Origin: [Clostridium] aerotolerans DSM 5434
Lineage (GTDB): Bacteria > Bacillota > Clostridia > Lachnospirales > Lachnospiraceae
Assembly (NCBI RefSeq): GCF_000687555.1
Contig: NZ_JHWJ01000017.1
Coordinates: forward strand, 1-64,000
DNA: 64,000 nucleotides
Reading direction: 5' to 3'
The translations under genes were made by a program, and so were the position numbers. A model generated the notes under the pieces. That model saw nothing but the letters and a program-made list of their open reading frames with translations, did no database searches and was not told the origin of the DNA. Shown piece by piece: positions 10,635 through 18,674 of the stretch (position 1 is the stretch's first letter; the number at the start of each line of letters is the position of its first letter).

Positions 10635-10844
10635 TCATTCCTCAATTTTAATGGTATTGCCGTCAAAGGTAACGACATCTCCGCCCCTTAGTTTTTTTCC
10701 TCTCTGATACTCCACCTGTCCGTTAACAGAAACCAGACCATCCTCGATTACGAATTTTGCATCGACTCCGGATCCTACGAATCCTGCGGCCTTTAGGGCC
10801 TGTCCCAGCTTGATGTATTCGTCTCTCAGTTTAATTGTTTCCAT
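10635..10844 (-). CDS. rlbA: S4-domain RNA-binding protein RlbA (YaaA)
   Basis: This 69-aa protein is essentially one S4 RNA-binding domain (LGQALKAAGFVGSGVDAKFVI, GLVSVNGQVEYQRGKKLRGGD). It is conserved between dnaN and recF in Firmicutes. A role in ribosome assembly was proposed from RNA binding, but its exact job is not settled. Confidence 0.93.
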   Translation of the reverse strand: METIKLRDEYIKLGQALKAAGFVGSGVDAKFVIEDGLVSVNGQVEYQRGKKLRGGDVVTFDGNTIKIEE

Positions 10845-10887
10845 GATTTCTCCATTCTGTGCCGCCTAAAGGGCACTAAAACAATTC

Positions 10888-12009
10888 CTATACGGATGCC
10901 GCATTAAAGTTAACTGGCAGTATCAGATAGATATATTTTCCTTCGTCATCCCGGATAAAGCATGGGGACTTTGGATTTAACATATAAAGGGTCACTTCCT
11001 CATCATCGATGATTCTTAGTGCATCCATTAAAAACTTAGGGTTAAAGCCGATCATAATATCGCTTCCGGTCTTGTGAGTCGGTACCTGGGCATTCATGGA
11101 ACCAAAACTGGAATTCATCTTAAGCTGCATTTCCTGCTCTTCAATGTTGATGATGAGTGGCTTCTTATCATTTTCACGTACCAGGATGGTTGCCCGGTCG
11201 ATGGAATCGAGAAGCTCCCGTCTGTTTGCAGTGACCTTTGTTTCATAGTCGCTGGAAAGCATCTGGTCAATGCGGAAGTATTCTCCTTCAATCAGGCGTG
11301 ATACAACCATGGTGTGATCAAACTCGAACAAAATGTGGTTGGCTCCAAAGAAAATAAGCACTTCTTTTTCATTGTCTCCCCCAAGAATTTTGCTGACCTC
11401 GCTTAGAGTCTTGCCAGGAACAATGACTTTTATATCATGGTAGCTGTCTTTTAATTCAATATTTCGGATGGAAATGCGGTGACCATCCAGAGAAACTACT
11501 TTTAACTGGTTCCCAGTTACCTGGAAAAGCTCTCCAGTCATCATCTTATTGCTGTCGTTTGGAGCAATGGAGAAAATGGTCTGGCGGATTACTTCTTTTA
11601 AGGAGAACTGGGATAAACAAATGTAATGATCCCGCTCTATGTATGGGAGATAGGCAAACTCTTCGCCATCCCGTCCCTGAATATGGAAAACTGAATTTTC
11701 ACAGGAAATGGTAGTCGTAAACTTTTCGTCACTTTCAATGGTTACCATGGAATCTCCTGCAGAGGAAAGCTTTCTTACGATTTCTGAAAGAAGCTTTGCT
11801 TCCAGAGCGATTTTACCACGCTCCAGGATGGTTCCTTCTACCTTTGTTTCGATACCAAGTTCCATGTCATTGGCTGTCAGCTTAATCTCAGATCCGCTGG
11901 CATCAATAAAGATGCATTCGAGGATGGACATGGTTGTCTTGCTGGGAACTGCTTTTAGTACAATATTAATGCCGTTTAAAATGGCATCCTGATGAAATGT
12001 CAGTTTCAT
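10888..12009 (-). CDS. dnaN: DNA polymerase III beta subunit (sliding clamp)
   Basis: This 373-aa clamp consists of three similar domains and forms a dimeric ring that tethers replicative polymerase to DNA. The N-terminus (MKLTFHQDAILNGINIVLKA) and the C-terminal clamp end (SPCFIRDDEGKYIYLILPV) are typical. It follows dnaA by 258 nt of non-coding DNA with DnaA boxes and begins the dnaN-rlbA-recF-gyrB-gyrA series. Confidence 0.97.
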   Translation of the reverse strand: MKLTFHQDAILNGINIVLKAVPSKTTMSILECIFIDASGSEIKLTANDMELGIETKVEGTILERGKIALEAKLLSEIVRKLSSAGDSMVTIESDEKFTTTISCENSVFHIQGRDGEEFAYLPYIERDHYICLSQFSLKEVIRQTIFSIAPNDSNKMMTGELFQVTGNQLKVVSLDGHRISIRNIELKDSYHDIKVIVPGKTLSEVSKILGGDNEKEVLIFFGANHILFEFDHTMVVSRLIEGEYFRIDQMLSSDYETKVTANRRELLDSIDRATILVRENDKKPLIINIEEQEMQLKMNSSFGSMNAQVPTHKTGSDIMIGFNPKFLMDALRIIDDEEVTLYMLNPKSPCFIRDDEGKYIYLILPVNFNAASV

Positions 12010-12156
12010 AATTGTTGATAACTCCTTTGCTCTCGAAATTACAATAAATAGATGGATGATATAGTTAAATTCCGTCGTATTAGTAGTAGGGGCTGTGGGT
12101 TTGTGTATAAGCCCTCATAAGCGTTATAAAGGCTCGAAATTCTGTGTTCATAAAGA

Positions 12157-12243
12157 TGTGAATAACGTCCACAAAAACCAAGGAAAACTTTCAAGTTATC
12201 CACAAGATGATGAGAAACGATTTGAGGGGCTTTATTATCCACA
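12157..12243. promoter_or_regulatory. DnaA-box cluster in the dnaA-dnaN intergenic region
   Basis: Two perfect TTATCCACA boxes lie at 12196-12204 and 12235-12243, with a one-mismatch TGTGAATAA box at 12157-12165. A weaker TGTGGATTA site overlaps the dnaA stop. In Bacillus-type bipartite origins this intergenic region is the second box cluster, where unwinding occurs. The 258-nt gap otherwise holds no credible gene. Confidence 0.8.
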
Positions 12244-12267
12244 TGAAATTAACATCTAATGCACAGG

Positions 12268-13644
12268 TTATTGTGGATTAATCTTCTTCTTTAAGATCTC
12301 AATGGTATTGCTTAACGTATCGTTCTTGTCCACATCTGCCGTAATCTTATCAATTCCATGAATAATGGTGGTATGATCCCTTCCTCCAAGGAACTTTCCA
12401 ATCATCTGAAGTGGTGTGCCAACCATCTCACGGCATAGGTACATAACGATCTGACGGGGATAGACGATTTCCTTGTTACGCTTTTGGGAACAGATATCAA
12501 GGGGCGTTAAACCATAATGGTCAGCAACCACCTGGATGACAAGCTCCGGCGTGATTTCTCTTTTATCATTAGGTGAAATAATATCCTTTAATGCTTCCTC
12601 TGCCAGTTCCACCGTGATTTCTTTGTTATCGAGACGGGAGAGTGCGACAATCTTTGTTAAGGCACCTTCCAGTTCTCTGATGTTGGATTTTATGTTGGTG
12701 GCAATGTATTTGATTACTTCATTGTCGATGTTATAGCCTTCCATCTCTTCTTTTTTCCGTAAAATGGCCATTCGGGTCTCATAATCCGGAGACTGTATGT
12801 CCACAGTAAGGCCCCATTCAAAACGGGAACGAAGCCGTTCTTCTAAGGTCTCAATTTCTTTCGGAGGTTTATCGGAGGAGATGATGATCTGCTTTTTGGC
12901 TTCATAAAGGGCATTGAAGGTATGGAAAAATTCTTCCTGTGTACTTTCCTTGCCGATAATAAACTGGATGTCATCGATTAAAAGAACGTCGTTGTTTCTG
13001 TACTTTTCCCGAAATTCAGTGGGAGAGAAGTTGTTTTTATTACGGATCGCATCGATCAGCTCGTTGGTGAACTTCTCACTTGTTACATAGAGTACCTTTG
13101 CATGGGGATTGTTCTTTAATATAAAGTGTCCAATGGAATGCATCAGATGGGTTTTTCCAAGTCCAACGCCTCCGTATATGAAAAGAGGGTTGTATATCTC
13201 ACCTGGAGATTCCGCCACCGCCAAAGATGCGGCATGGGCTAAGTTATTGTTGGCACCCACCACGAAGGTATCAAATATATACTTCGGGTTTAAGTTGGCA
13301 GTGATGATAGCAGACTGGCTGACCGGGTTAACCGAGTTTGTAATGAGTGTATTTCCTGCAGGAGCAGGGGCGGTCTCCTTTTGAATCTGATTTTCGACAA
13401 CAAAATCAACGCTGCATTCAAAGCCAGTCACTTCTTCGATGGTGATCTTCAAAAGAAACCCGTATTTTTTGCGGATGTATCCTAAGAACTCTACATCCGG
13501 AACTGTGACGATGGCTTTTTCGCCATCCACAGCATAAACTTTCAGCGGGAGAAGCCAGGTTTTGAAAGACACGTCTGTGATTTCGTGCTCTTCTTTTAAA
13601 TTCAATAAGATTTCGTCCCATTTTTCCTTTAACTTTTCTAACAT
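12268..13644 (-). CDS. dnaA: Chromosomal replication initiator DnaA
   Basis: This 458-aa AAA+ initiator has domain I at the N-terminus (MLEKLKEKWDEILLNL). Walker A is GGVGLGKTH and Walker B is VLLIDDIQF. The domain IV DNA-binding signature is GGRDHTTIIHGIDKI. The ATG at 13644 was chosen because it begins the family N-terminus and has AGGAGACTTACA upstream; the frame to 13683 is only an extension. DnaA boxes flank the gene on both sides, consistent with autoregulation. Confidence 0.98.
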   Translation of the reverse strand: MLEKLKEKWDEILLNLKEEHEITDVSFKTWLLPLKVYAVDGEKAIVTVPDVEFLGYIRKKYGFLLKITIEEVTGFECSVDFVVENQIQKETAPAPAGNTLITNSVNPVSQSAIITANLNPKYIFDTFVVGANNNLAHAASLAVAESPGEIYNPLFIYGGVGLGKTHLMHSIGHFILKNNPHAKVLYVTSEKFTNELIDAIRNKNNFSPTEFREKYRNNDVLLIDDIQFIIGKESTQEEFFHTFNALYEAKKQIIISSDKPPKEIETLEERLRSRFEWGLTVDIQSPDYETRMAILRKKEEMEGYNIDNEVIKYIATNIKSNIRELEGALTKIVALSRLDNKEITVELAEEALKDIISPNDKREITPELVIQVVADHYGLTPLDICSQKRNKEIVYPRQIVMYLCREMVGTPLQMIGKFLGGRDHTTIIHGIDKITADVDKNDTLSNTIEILKKKINPQ

Positions 13645-13701
13645 TGTAAGTCTCCTACATCTAAAAAATGCAAATATGCGCATTTGCCCAATCTAAACTT
13701 C

Positions 13702-13730
13702 ATTTTATACCATTTTGAAATAATTTTCAA
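13702..13730 (-). promoter_or_regulatory. Candidate dnaA promoter
   Basis: On the minus strand, TTGAAA (13725-13730) and TAAAAT (13702-13707) are 17 nt apart, about 60 nt before the dnaA ATG. A perfect DnaA box lies just upstream (13748-13756). The symmetric element GCAAAT-N6-ATTTGC (13670-13687) lies in the leader. Both could feed into autoregulation (inference). Confidence 0.6.
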
Positions 13731-13744
13731 TGAGAATAGTAAAA

Positions 13745-13975
13745 AATTGTGGATAAGTGTGTGCAGAGGCTGTGTATTGCTTGTGAATGAATTGTTGATA
13801 ATCATCCAGAGAGAGAGTTGTCCACAAAAAAGCGTACTTTTACAAGTCACGTTATTCACATCCTGGAAAACTTGTATTTTTCTGGGATGGGAGGACAGGC
13901 TTGTGAACAACTAAAGGGTTATCAAGATAGTATCAAGATAGTTTTCCACAAGTTATCCCCATAATGTTGATAACT
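13745..13975. other. Replication origin oriC, dnaA-upstream box cluster
   Basis: Eight matches or near-matches to the DnaA box TTATCCACA lie on both strands in 230 nt. They are TGTGGATAA 13748 (perfect), TGTTGATAA 13793, TTGTCCACA 13818, TTATTCACA 13852, TGTGAACAA 13902, TTTTCCACA 13942, TTATCCCCA 13953 and TGTTGATAA 13965. An 11-nt tandem repeat, TATCAAGATAG twice, occupies 13920-13941. Gene orientation switches here, with dnaA leftward and the next gene rightward. No protein gene is credible in 13645-14105. Confidence 0.85.
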
Positions 13976-14016
13976 TTATGTAAATTAACAAATTTCGTGT
14001 GTTTTAGAGAACAGGA

Positions 14017-14046
14017 TTGACGAATGCCTTGGGAAGTAGGTATAAT
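14017..14046 (+). promoter_or_regulatory. Promoter of the ECF S-component gene
   Basis: TTGACG (14017-14022) and TATAAT (14041-14046) have an 18-nt spacer. They lie at the right edge of oriC, about 60 nt before the start codon. Confidence 0.75.
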
Positions 14047-14105
14047 GCAGGTGTAACAAGTTGCATTGTATCTTTCAAAAGAACAGTAGCACAGGAGGTT
14101 AAAGG

Positions 14106-14735
14106 ATGAACATTGAAAACAAAACACGTAACCTGGTACTGGCAGCTGTATTTGCTGCTATTATCGTAATCCTGGCATTTACGCCTTTGGGGTATATTCC
14201 TCTTGGTTTTATGAATGCCACCATCATTCAAGTTCCGGTCATAATTGGAGCCATTATTCTTGGACCAAAATATGGGGCATTTTTAGGAATGATGTTTGGT
14301 CTCACAAGCTTGTGGAAAAATACCTACATGCCCAATCCAACGTCTTTTGTATTTTCTCCTTTTATTAAGGTAGGAGAGTACGGAGGCAATTTTGGAAGTC
14401 TCATCATCTGCATGGTTCCCAGAATTCTAGTGGGAATTGTTGCATATTATGTGTTCCGGGCAGTGATAAAGGCGCTGGGGAGTAAAACAGGGAAACGGAC
14501 CATCGCGCTTGCAGCCGCTGGAGTAGCTGGATCATTAACCAATACACTTTTGGTAATGAATCTGATCTATTTTCTGTTTGGCAAGGAGTATGGACAAGCT
14601 GCTAAGGGTCTTACGGATGGAATTTATTCTGTTATTTTAGGGATTATTTGCATCAATGGAATTCCTGAGGCAATCGTAGCCGGAATTCTTACGGTAGCGG
14701 TTTCTCAGGCATTGCTTAAAGTGATGAATCGATAG
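14106..14735 (+). CDS. ECF transporter S component (vitamin-type; substrate unproven)
   Basis: This 209-aa integral membrane protein has about five to six hydrophobic segments. It would bind a micronutrient and dock on a shared energy-coupling module (EcfAA'T), which is not in the window. The LGYIPLG segment, the LGPKYGAFLGMMFGLTS stretch and the PRILVGIVAY segment resemble PanT-like pantothenate S components. A type II pantothenate kinase gene elsewhere in the window makes that substrate plausible but does not prove it. The RBS is AGGAGG before ATG. It is transcribed alone, away from oriC, and ends at a strong terminator. Confidence 0.8.
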   Translation: MNIENKTRNLVLAAVFAAIIVILAFTPLGYIPLGFMNATIIQVPVIIGAIILGPKYGAFLGMMFGLTSLWKNTYMPNPTSFVFSPFIKVGEYGGNFGSLIICMVPRILVGIVAYYVFRAVIKALGSKTGKRTIALAAAGVAGSLTNTLLVMNLIYFLFGKEYGQAAKGLTDGIYSVILGIICINGIPEAIVAGILTVAVSQALLKVMNR

Positions 14736-14743
14736 GAATGATG

Positions 14744-14783
14744 AAAAGGCACCTCTTATAGAAATTTAAGAGGTGCCTTTTTT
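14744..14783. terminator. Bidirectional intrinsic terminator
   Basis: A 15-bp perfect stem (AAAAGGCACCTCTTA at 14744-14758 with 14767-14781) with flanking A and T runs lies between convergent genes. Confidence 0.92.
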
Positions 14784-14789
14784 GGTGTT

Positions 14790-15713
14790 TTATAAGGTAT
14801 CGTTTGGTCTGACACTTGATATGGTATCCGCGATTTCTTTGCTGACACGATCCCAATCGCTTGGTCTGATTGTAAATGTGGTCAGTACATAATATTTGTC
14901 AAATTTCTCGCAGGTGAAGTAGAAATATAGTATGTTTGTGCCTATTGTGCTTTTATATAGGGTTTGAGGGGCCTGGTGGTCCAAGTTTAACATTTCTTTG
15001 TTGTTGACTGGACTGAGAGTATATTCTGTATTAAAATAATCTATCATGTTATCCATGAAATATTGCTCATTGACGGTATCCTGATAATCATCTTTATAAT
15101 ATATGTTAAATATTAATTCAGAATCTTTGATATCATCGTATAGATATAAATCATTTGAATTATCTGTTTCCCGTTCATAACTCTTTGGTGCTGTAGCAAT
15201 GATTTCCTTGTTTACTGAAATTGCATCATAGGTATTTTCGTTTGGAGCTGAGGTGGTGCTGGAAGTATCTGCCAGTAATGTGAGTCCCCAAAAGATGGTG
15301 CCTATAACAATTAATATGGCGGCTATGGTGAGAATTACACCCAGGAAGTTTGTTCCACCTTTCCTTTTTAGGTATGACAGGGCATCATCATTATTATACT
15401 GTGAGGCTGTTCTTATTGTGGTGTTACAGGTTTTATAATACATGTAATTAGCATAAGCACCTGCCAGGCCATGGAGAATTAATCCTATTGGAAGGATATA
15501 TCCAATTATGCTTGCGAGAAAAAAGAAGAATGAATATAAATACATTTTACGATAAATAAGCCAGTAGAAGGGAAAGAAAAATGCGGCCCAGTTCCAGCTG
15601 GTGAAGGATCGTTCAGGTGTTTGGTGTTCCCATTTTGTTTTATAATAGTAGTAATTATCTCCAACAAAGGTTTCGGTTGCCCAGTCATCCCAGGTTTTTT
15701 GTACTTGTTCCAT
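14790..15713 (-). CDS. DUF2628-type membrane protein with extracytoplasmic domain
   Basis: This 307-aa protein of unknown function has an N-terminal region with a Trp/Tyr-rich stretch (SFTSWNWAAFFFPFYWLIYRK) and two hydrophobic segments, as in DUF2628 proteins. A further transmembrane helix lies near residues 135-160. The polar ~145-residue C-terminal domain is probably outside the cell. The ATG at 15713 has AAGGAG upstream; the frame to 15770 is not favoured. It is monocistronic and convergent with the ECF gene. Confidence 0.75.
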   Translation of the reverse strand: MEQVQKTWDDWATETFVGDNYYYYKTKWEHQTPERSFTSWNWAAFFFPFYWLIYRKMYLYSFFFFLASIIGYILPIGLILHGLAGAYANYMYYKTCNTTIRTASQYNNDDALSYLKRKGGTNFLGVILTIAAILIVIGTIFWGLTLLADTSSTTSAPNENTYDAISVNKEIIATAPKSYERETDNSNDLYLYDDIKDSELIFNIYYKDDYQDTVNEQYFMDNMIDYFNTEYTLSPVNNKEMLNLDHQAPQTLYKSTIGTNILYFYFTCEKFDKYYVLTTFTIRPSDWDRVSKEIADTISSVRPNDTL

Positions 15714-15970
15714 GTAAAATCTCCTTACGTTAAGAATTATGGAACATATTATATCAGCAAAATTCGACAAAATATTTTATGGTGTAATAAATAGCAGGGT
15801 ACGTGTAAAAATTAGCTGAGAGAGATGTAAATACTGGGGGATTATATGGTCAGGTGTTAAATCTTTGGTGATTATTAGATGAAAAATGGGAGAGTAATAG
15901 TGTAGAATAAGGGATAGAGAGAGGATGTTTTATCATTGATTATAAGGTGGATTATGTTAACTGGATTAAA

Positions 15971-16010
15971 AAGGGAAGAGTGGTGACTGGAGAGTTACCA
16001 TTCTTCCCTT
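15971..16010 (-). terminator. Terminator of pta
   Basis: An 18-bp inverted repeat (15971-15988 with 15993-16010) contains two G-T type mismatches and lies about 30 nt after the pta stop. The rest of 15714-15970 shows no gene or recognised element. Confidence 0.75.
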
Positions 16011-16041
16011 TCTTCATATTAAATGTGTTTAAGAATATTAT

Positions 16042-17013
16042 TTATATTAAGGATGCTGTGATGATAGACATTTTATAAACTTCATCAGCATTGCAGCCTC
16101 TGGAAAGGTCATTGATTGGGGCGTTTAATCCCTGGAGGATGGGACCAAAGGCTTCAAAACCACCAAGACGCTGGGCAATTTTATATCCTATGTTTCCGGC
16201 GTTGATGTCTGGGAATACAAAAACATTGGCATTACCTGCTACGGCTGATTGGGGTGCTTTTGTTTTGGCGACAGTTGGTGAGAATGCAGCGTCGAACTGC
16301 AGTTCGCCATCCACTGGAAAGTCCAGATTCATGGATTTTAATTTAGTGGAAGCGTTTCTTACTTTATCTACGGATTCTCCTTTTCCGGAGCCAAGGGTGC
16401 TGTAGGAGAGCATTGCAACCTTTGGATCTATGGAAAAGGTTTTGGCTGTTCTTGCAGTTTCATATGCGATTTCAACCAGCTCATCCTCTGAGGGATCTAG
16501 ATTTATGGCACAATCCGCCATGGCATACATTTCAGTTCCGTTTTCTGACTGGCGGTATAGGATAAAGCAGCTTGATACGATTTTACTGCCTGGCTTGGTT
16601 TTGATTAACTGAAGGGCTGGTCTTACGGTATCGGCAGTGGAATAGGTGGCTCCACCAAGAAGACAGTCGGCCTTTCCCATTTTCACCAGCATGGTACCGA
16701 AATAATTGGACTTTTGGAGCGCAGCTCGGCAGGAGGCTTCATCCATTTTTCCTTTTCTTAATTCTACCATTAGAGAGACCATGTCCTCCATTTGGTCGTA
16801 GTTGTTTGGGTCGATGGTTTCAATTCCATCTACGGACCATCCAGATTTTGTGGCAGCTTCTTTGATTTCAGTTGGGGTTCCCAGTAGGATAGGGGTTAAG
16901 ATGCCCTCGGTGTGGAGGCGGCTGGCGGCTTCTAGGATTCTTGGGTCAGTGCCTTCGGTGAATACGATTTTTCTGTTTTCTGTTTTTAGAGTGGTGATCA
17001 TTTGGTTGAACAT
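16042..17013 (-). CDS. pta: Phosphate acetyltransferase
   Basis: This 323-aa short-form enzyme is the usual clostridial length without the extra N-terminal domain. It converts acetyl-CoA and phosphate to acetyl phosphate, the step before acetate kinase in acetate formation. Family motifs include KIVFTEGTDPRILEAA at the N-terminus, the central LLGGATYSTADTVRPALQ, and the C-terminal NVFVFPDINAGNIGYKIAQRLGG. AGGAGG precedes the ATG. No ackA is adjacent, unlike the common pta-ackA pair, so acetate kinase must be elsewhere. Confidence 0.95.
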   Translation of the reverse strand: MFNQMITTLKTENRKIVFTEGTDPRILEAASRLHTEGILTPILLGTPTEIKEAATKSGWSVDGIETIDPNNYDQMEDMVSLMVELRKGKMDEASCRAALQKSNYFGTMLVKMGKADCLLGGATYSTADTVRPALQLIKTKPGSKIVSSCFILYRQSENGTEMYAMADCAINLDPSEDELVEIAYETARTAKTFSIDPKVAMLSYSTLGSGKGESVDKVRNASTKLKSMNLDFPVDGELQFDAAFSPTVAKTKAPQSAVAGNANVFVFPDINAGNIGYKIAQRLGGFEAFGPILQGLNAPINDLSRGCNADEVYKMSIITASLI

Positions 17014-17133
17014 GTGGGTTTCCTCCTGGATTTGATGGATGGTTTTGAGTTAAGTATATATTTTAGAATCAATTACCTTTTTTCATATTTATTATATCGT
17101 TCATTGATCGAATAACAAAGGTGGGTATTTACT

Positions 17134-17910
17134 CTATACAAGAGCGCCGCCGCCATCTACGATTATGAACTGACCTTGAACATAGCTGGAACAATCACTG
17201 GAAAGGTAGAGAATGGTACCATTTAATTCTCCTTTTTTCCCAGGGCGTCCGGATGGGTTCGATGCATTGTATTTGTTTAAAAACTCTTCTGACTTAAATA
17301 AGGTTCCACTTGTCATTTCACTTTCAAAAAGAGCCGGTCCAATGGCATTTACTGTGATACCATATTTCGCATAGGAAGCTGCCATACCTCTTGTTAAGCC
17401 GACCACGGCCGCTTTGGAGGAATTATAGGAGTGTCTGATAAAGGCATCAAATTTATCTGCAACCACTGCATTAACCGATGCAATATTAACGATTTTGCCA
17501 TAACCTCTCTCCATCATTTGCGGTAGTACATATTTGCTTGCTAAAAAGATTCCCTTCACATTTGTATCGAAGGATTTATCCCAATCCTCCACTGACATGC
17601 TGTCTACTCCGCCGCGTACGGCTACGCCTGCATTATTTAATAAGATATCAATGTGACCGAAGGATTCAAGCACGGTTTGTATCGTTGTTTTTACGCTTTC
17701 CTCCTTGGTAACATCACACCCGACCGCAACTACCTTTCTGCCTAACTGCTCAATTTCAGTTTTTACCTCATTGAGCTTTTCTATCCGTCTTGCCAGTAGT
17801 GCAACATCTGCTCCTGCTTTTGCATAGGCAAGTGCCGCATCTGCTCCTAGTCCTGAACTAGCTCCTGTTACAACAGCTACTTTACCATATAAATCAAAAT
17901 AATTTTCCAT
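17134..17910 (-). CDS. Short-chain dehydrogenase/reductase (classical SDR)
   Basis: This 258-aa NAD(P)-dependent oxidoreductase has the cofactor motif TGASSGLG (residues ~16-23), the NNAG motif, a catalytic serine in NIASVNA and the YNSSK (YxxxK) active site. The C-terminal QFIIVDGGGALV is typical. It most resembles gluconate 5-dehydrogenase or 3-ketoacyl reductase type enzymes. No neighbour indicates a substrate. It is monocistronic, with a weak AAAGGAC RBS. Confidence 0.88.
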   Translation of the reverse strand: MENYFDLYGKVAVVTGASSGLGADAALAYAKAGADVALLARRIEKLNEVKTEIEQLGRKVVAVGCDVTKEESVKTTIQTVLESFGHIDILLNNAGVAVRGGVDSMSVEDWDKSFDTNVKGIFLASKYVLPQMMERGYGKIVNIASVNAVVADKFDAFIRHSYNSSKAAVVGLTRGMAASYAKYGITVNAIGPALFESEMTSGTLFKSEEFLNKYNASNPSGRPGKKGELNGTILYLSSDCSSYVQGQFIIVDGGGALV

Positions 17911-18016
17911 GCATTTACGTCCTTTCTTTTATTAAAAGAGATTACAAATGATAGATGAATAATAACAATATTATAGTATACATACATTTTAATTTCAATA
18001 AATTGGTAATATAAAA

Positions 18017-18036
18017 GCGGGACTTAAAGGTCCCGC
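18017..18036 (-). terminator. Terminator of the spike-effector operon
   Basis: A GC-rich hairpin (GCGGGAC at 18017-18023, loop, GTCCCGC at 18030-18036) is followed by TTTTATATT on the minus strand. It lies downstream of the immunity gene and the decayed gene fragment. Confidence 0.75.
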
Positions 18037-18170
18037 CCAGATAGCTGATAGCTCTATCATAATTTACTTTGTACATCCTTGCTTGCCGCCTGTAGAAGTT
18101 TAACAATGTGGTCACGGTCTTTAATCCACGTTTAGTTTTGGGCCTACAATCGCCAGACTTGTATAATTGA

Positions 18171-18284
18171 ATGGCTTTTTATACATACCTTTGTTAAGAT
18201 ATAGGCTTCCGTATGGCTTTTCCAGTAATTCCTCTAGCTAGAGATACTATTGACCAATCCCTTTCATTAACAATATCTGCTTGT
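18171..18284 (-). pseudogene. Decayed fragment of a DUF4280-type gene
   Basis: Translating the minus strand gives EELLEKPYGSLYLNKGMYKK, closely matching REVLENPYGSLYLNKGMYNK in the intact DUF4280 protein (nucleotides 19555-19672). The upstream KQIL segment also matches, in register. Two in-frame stops (after GIGQ and YL) break the frame. No start is present, and similarity fades on both sides by about 18135 and 18290. It is a remnant of a second spike-tip protein, left between the immunity gene and the operon terminator. Confidence 0.8.
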
Positions 18285-18296
18285 CTTTTTATCATA

Positions 18297-18665
18297 TTAT
18301 TCATATGATATGTATACATTATTATTTTCTTCAATAGATTTTTTTAATAGTTCGAGTATTTTCTCAAGTATTTCCAATTCCAATTCATCAAGCTTATTCT
18401 TATCTATACCTTTAAATTGTTCGTATGCACCTTCAATATTTTCTATTAACCAAGGACTTTCATCGTACCATCCTATATTAAGATTGTAATAATATGATAA
18501 TGCTGTCCATTTTCCTTCTACTGGTGTAATTTGCTGCATTATATTATCAAAATAACCAGACCATAAACTTAATCCTGATTTTTCATTGTCTTGTTTAACA
18601 ACAGTAAAAATTATTTCTGGTTCTCCCTCAAATCCTAAGTAGTATTTATTATTTAAATGTTCCAT
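18297..18665 (-). CDS. Probable immunity protein (unrecognised family)
   Basis: This 122-aa acidic soluble protein has no signal peptide or membrane segment. Its N-terminal half is aromatic-rich (KYYLGF, LSLWSGYF, LSYYYNL, IGWYDESPW) and its C-terminus is a charged helix (KLDELELEILEKILELLKK). No family was recognised. Its position, 9 nt after the DUF4280/toxin gene with its RBS at that gene's stop, is where polymorphic-toxin immunity genes sit. Its strong AT bias matches the toxin end rather than upstream genes. The role is inferred from context. Confidence 0.65.
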   Translation of the reverse strand: MEHLNNKYYLGFEGEPEIIFTVVKQDNEKSGLSLWSGYFDNIMQQITPVEGKWTALSYYYNLNIGWYDESPWLIENIEGAYEQFKGIDKNKLDELELEILEKILELLKKSIEENNNVYISYE

Positions 18666-18674
18666 AGTTTCTCC

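Noticed and set aside
12039-12242. 67-aa minus-strand reading frame between dnaN and dnaA
   Set aside because: No RBS, no recognisable protein pattern, and it covers the DnaA-box cluster; treated as chance.
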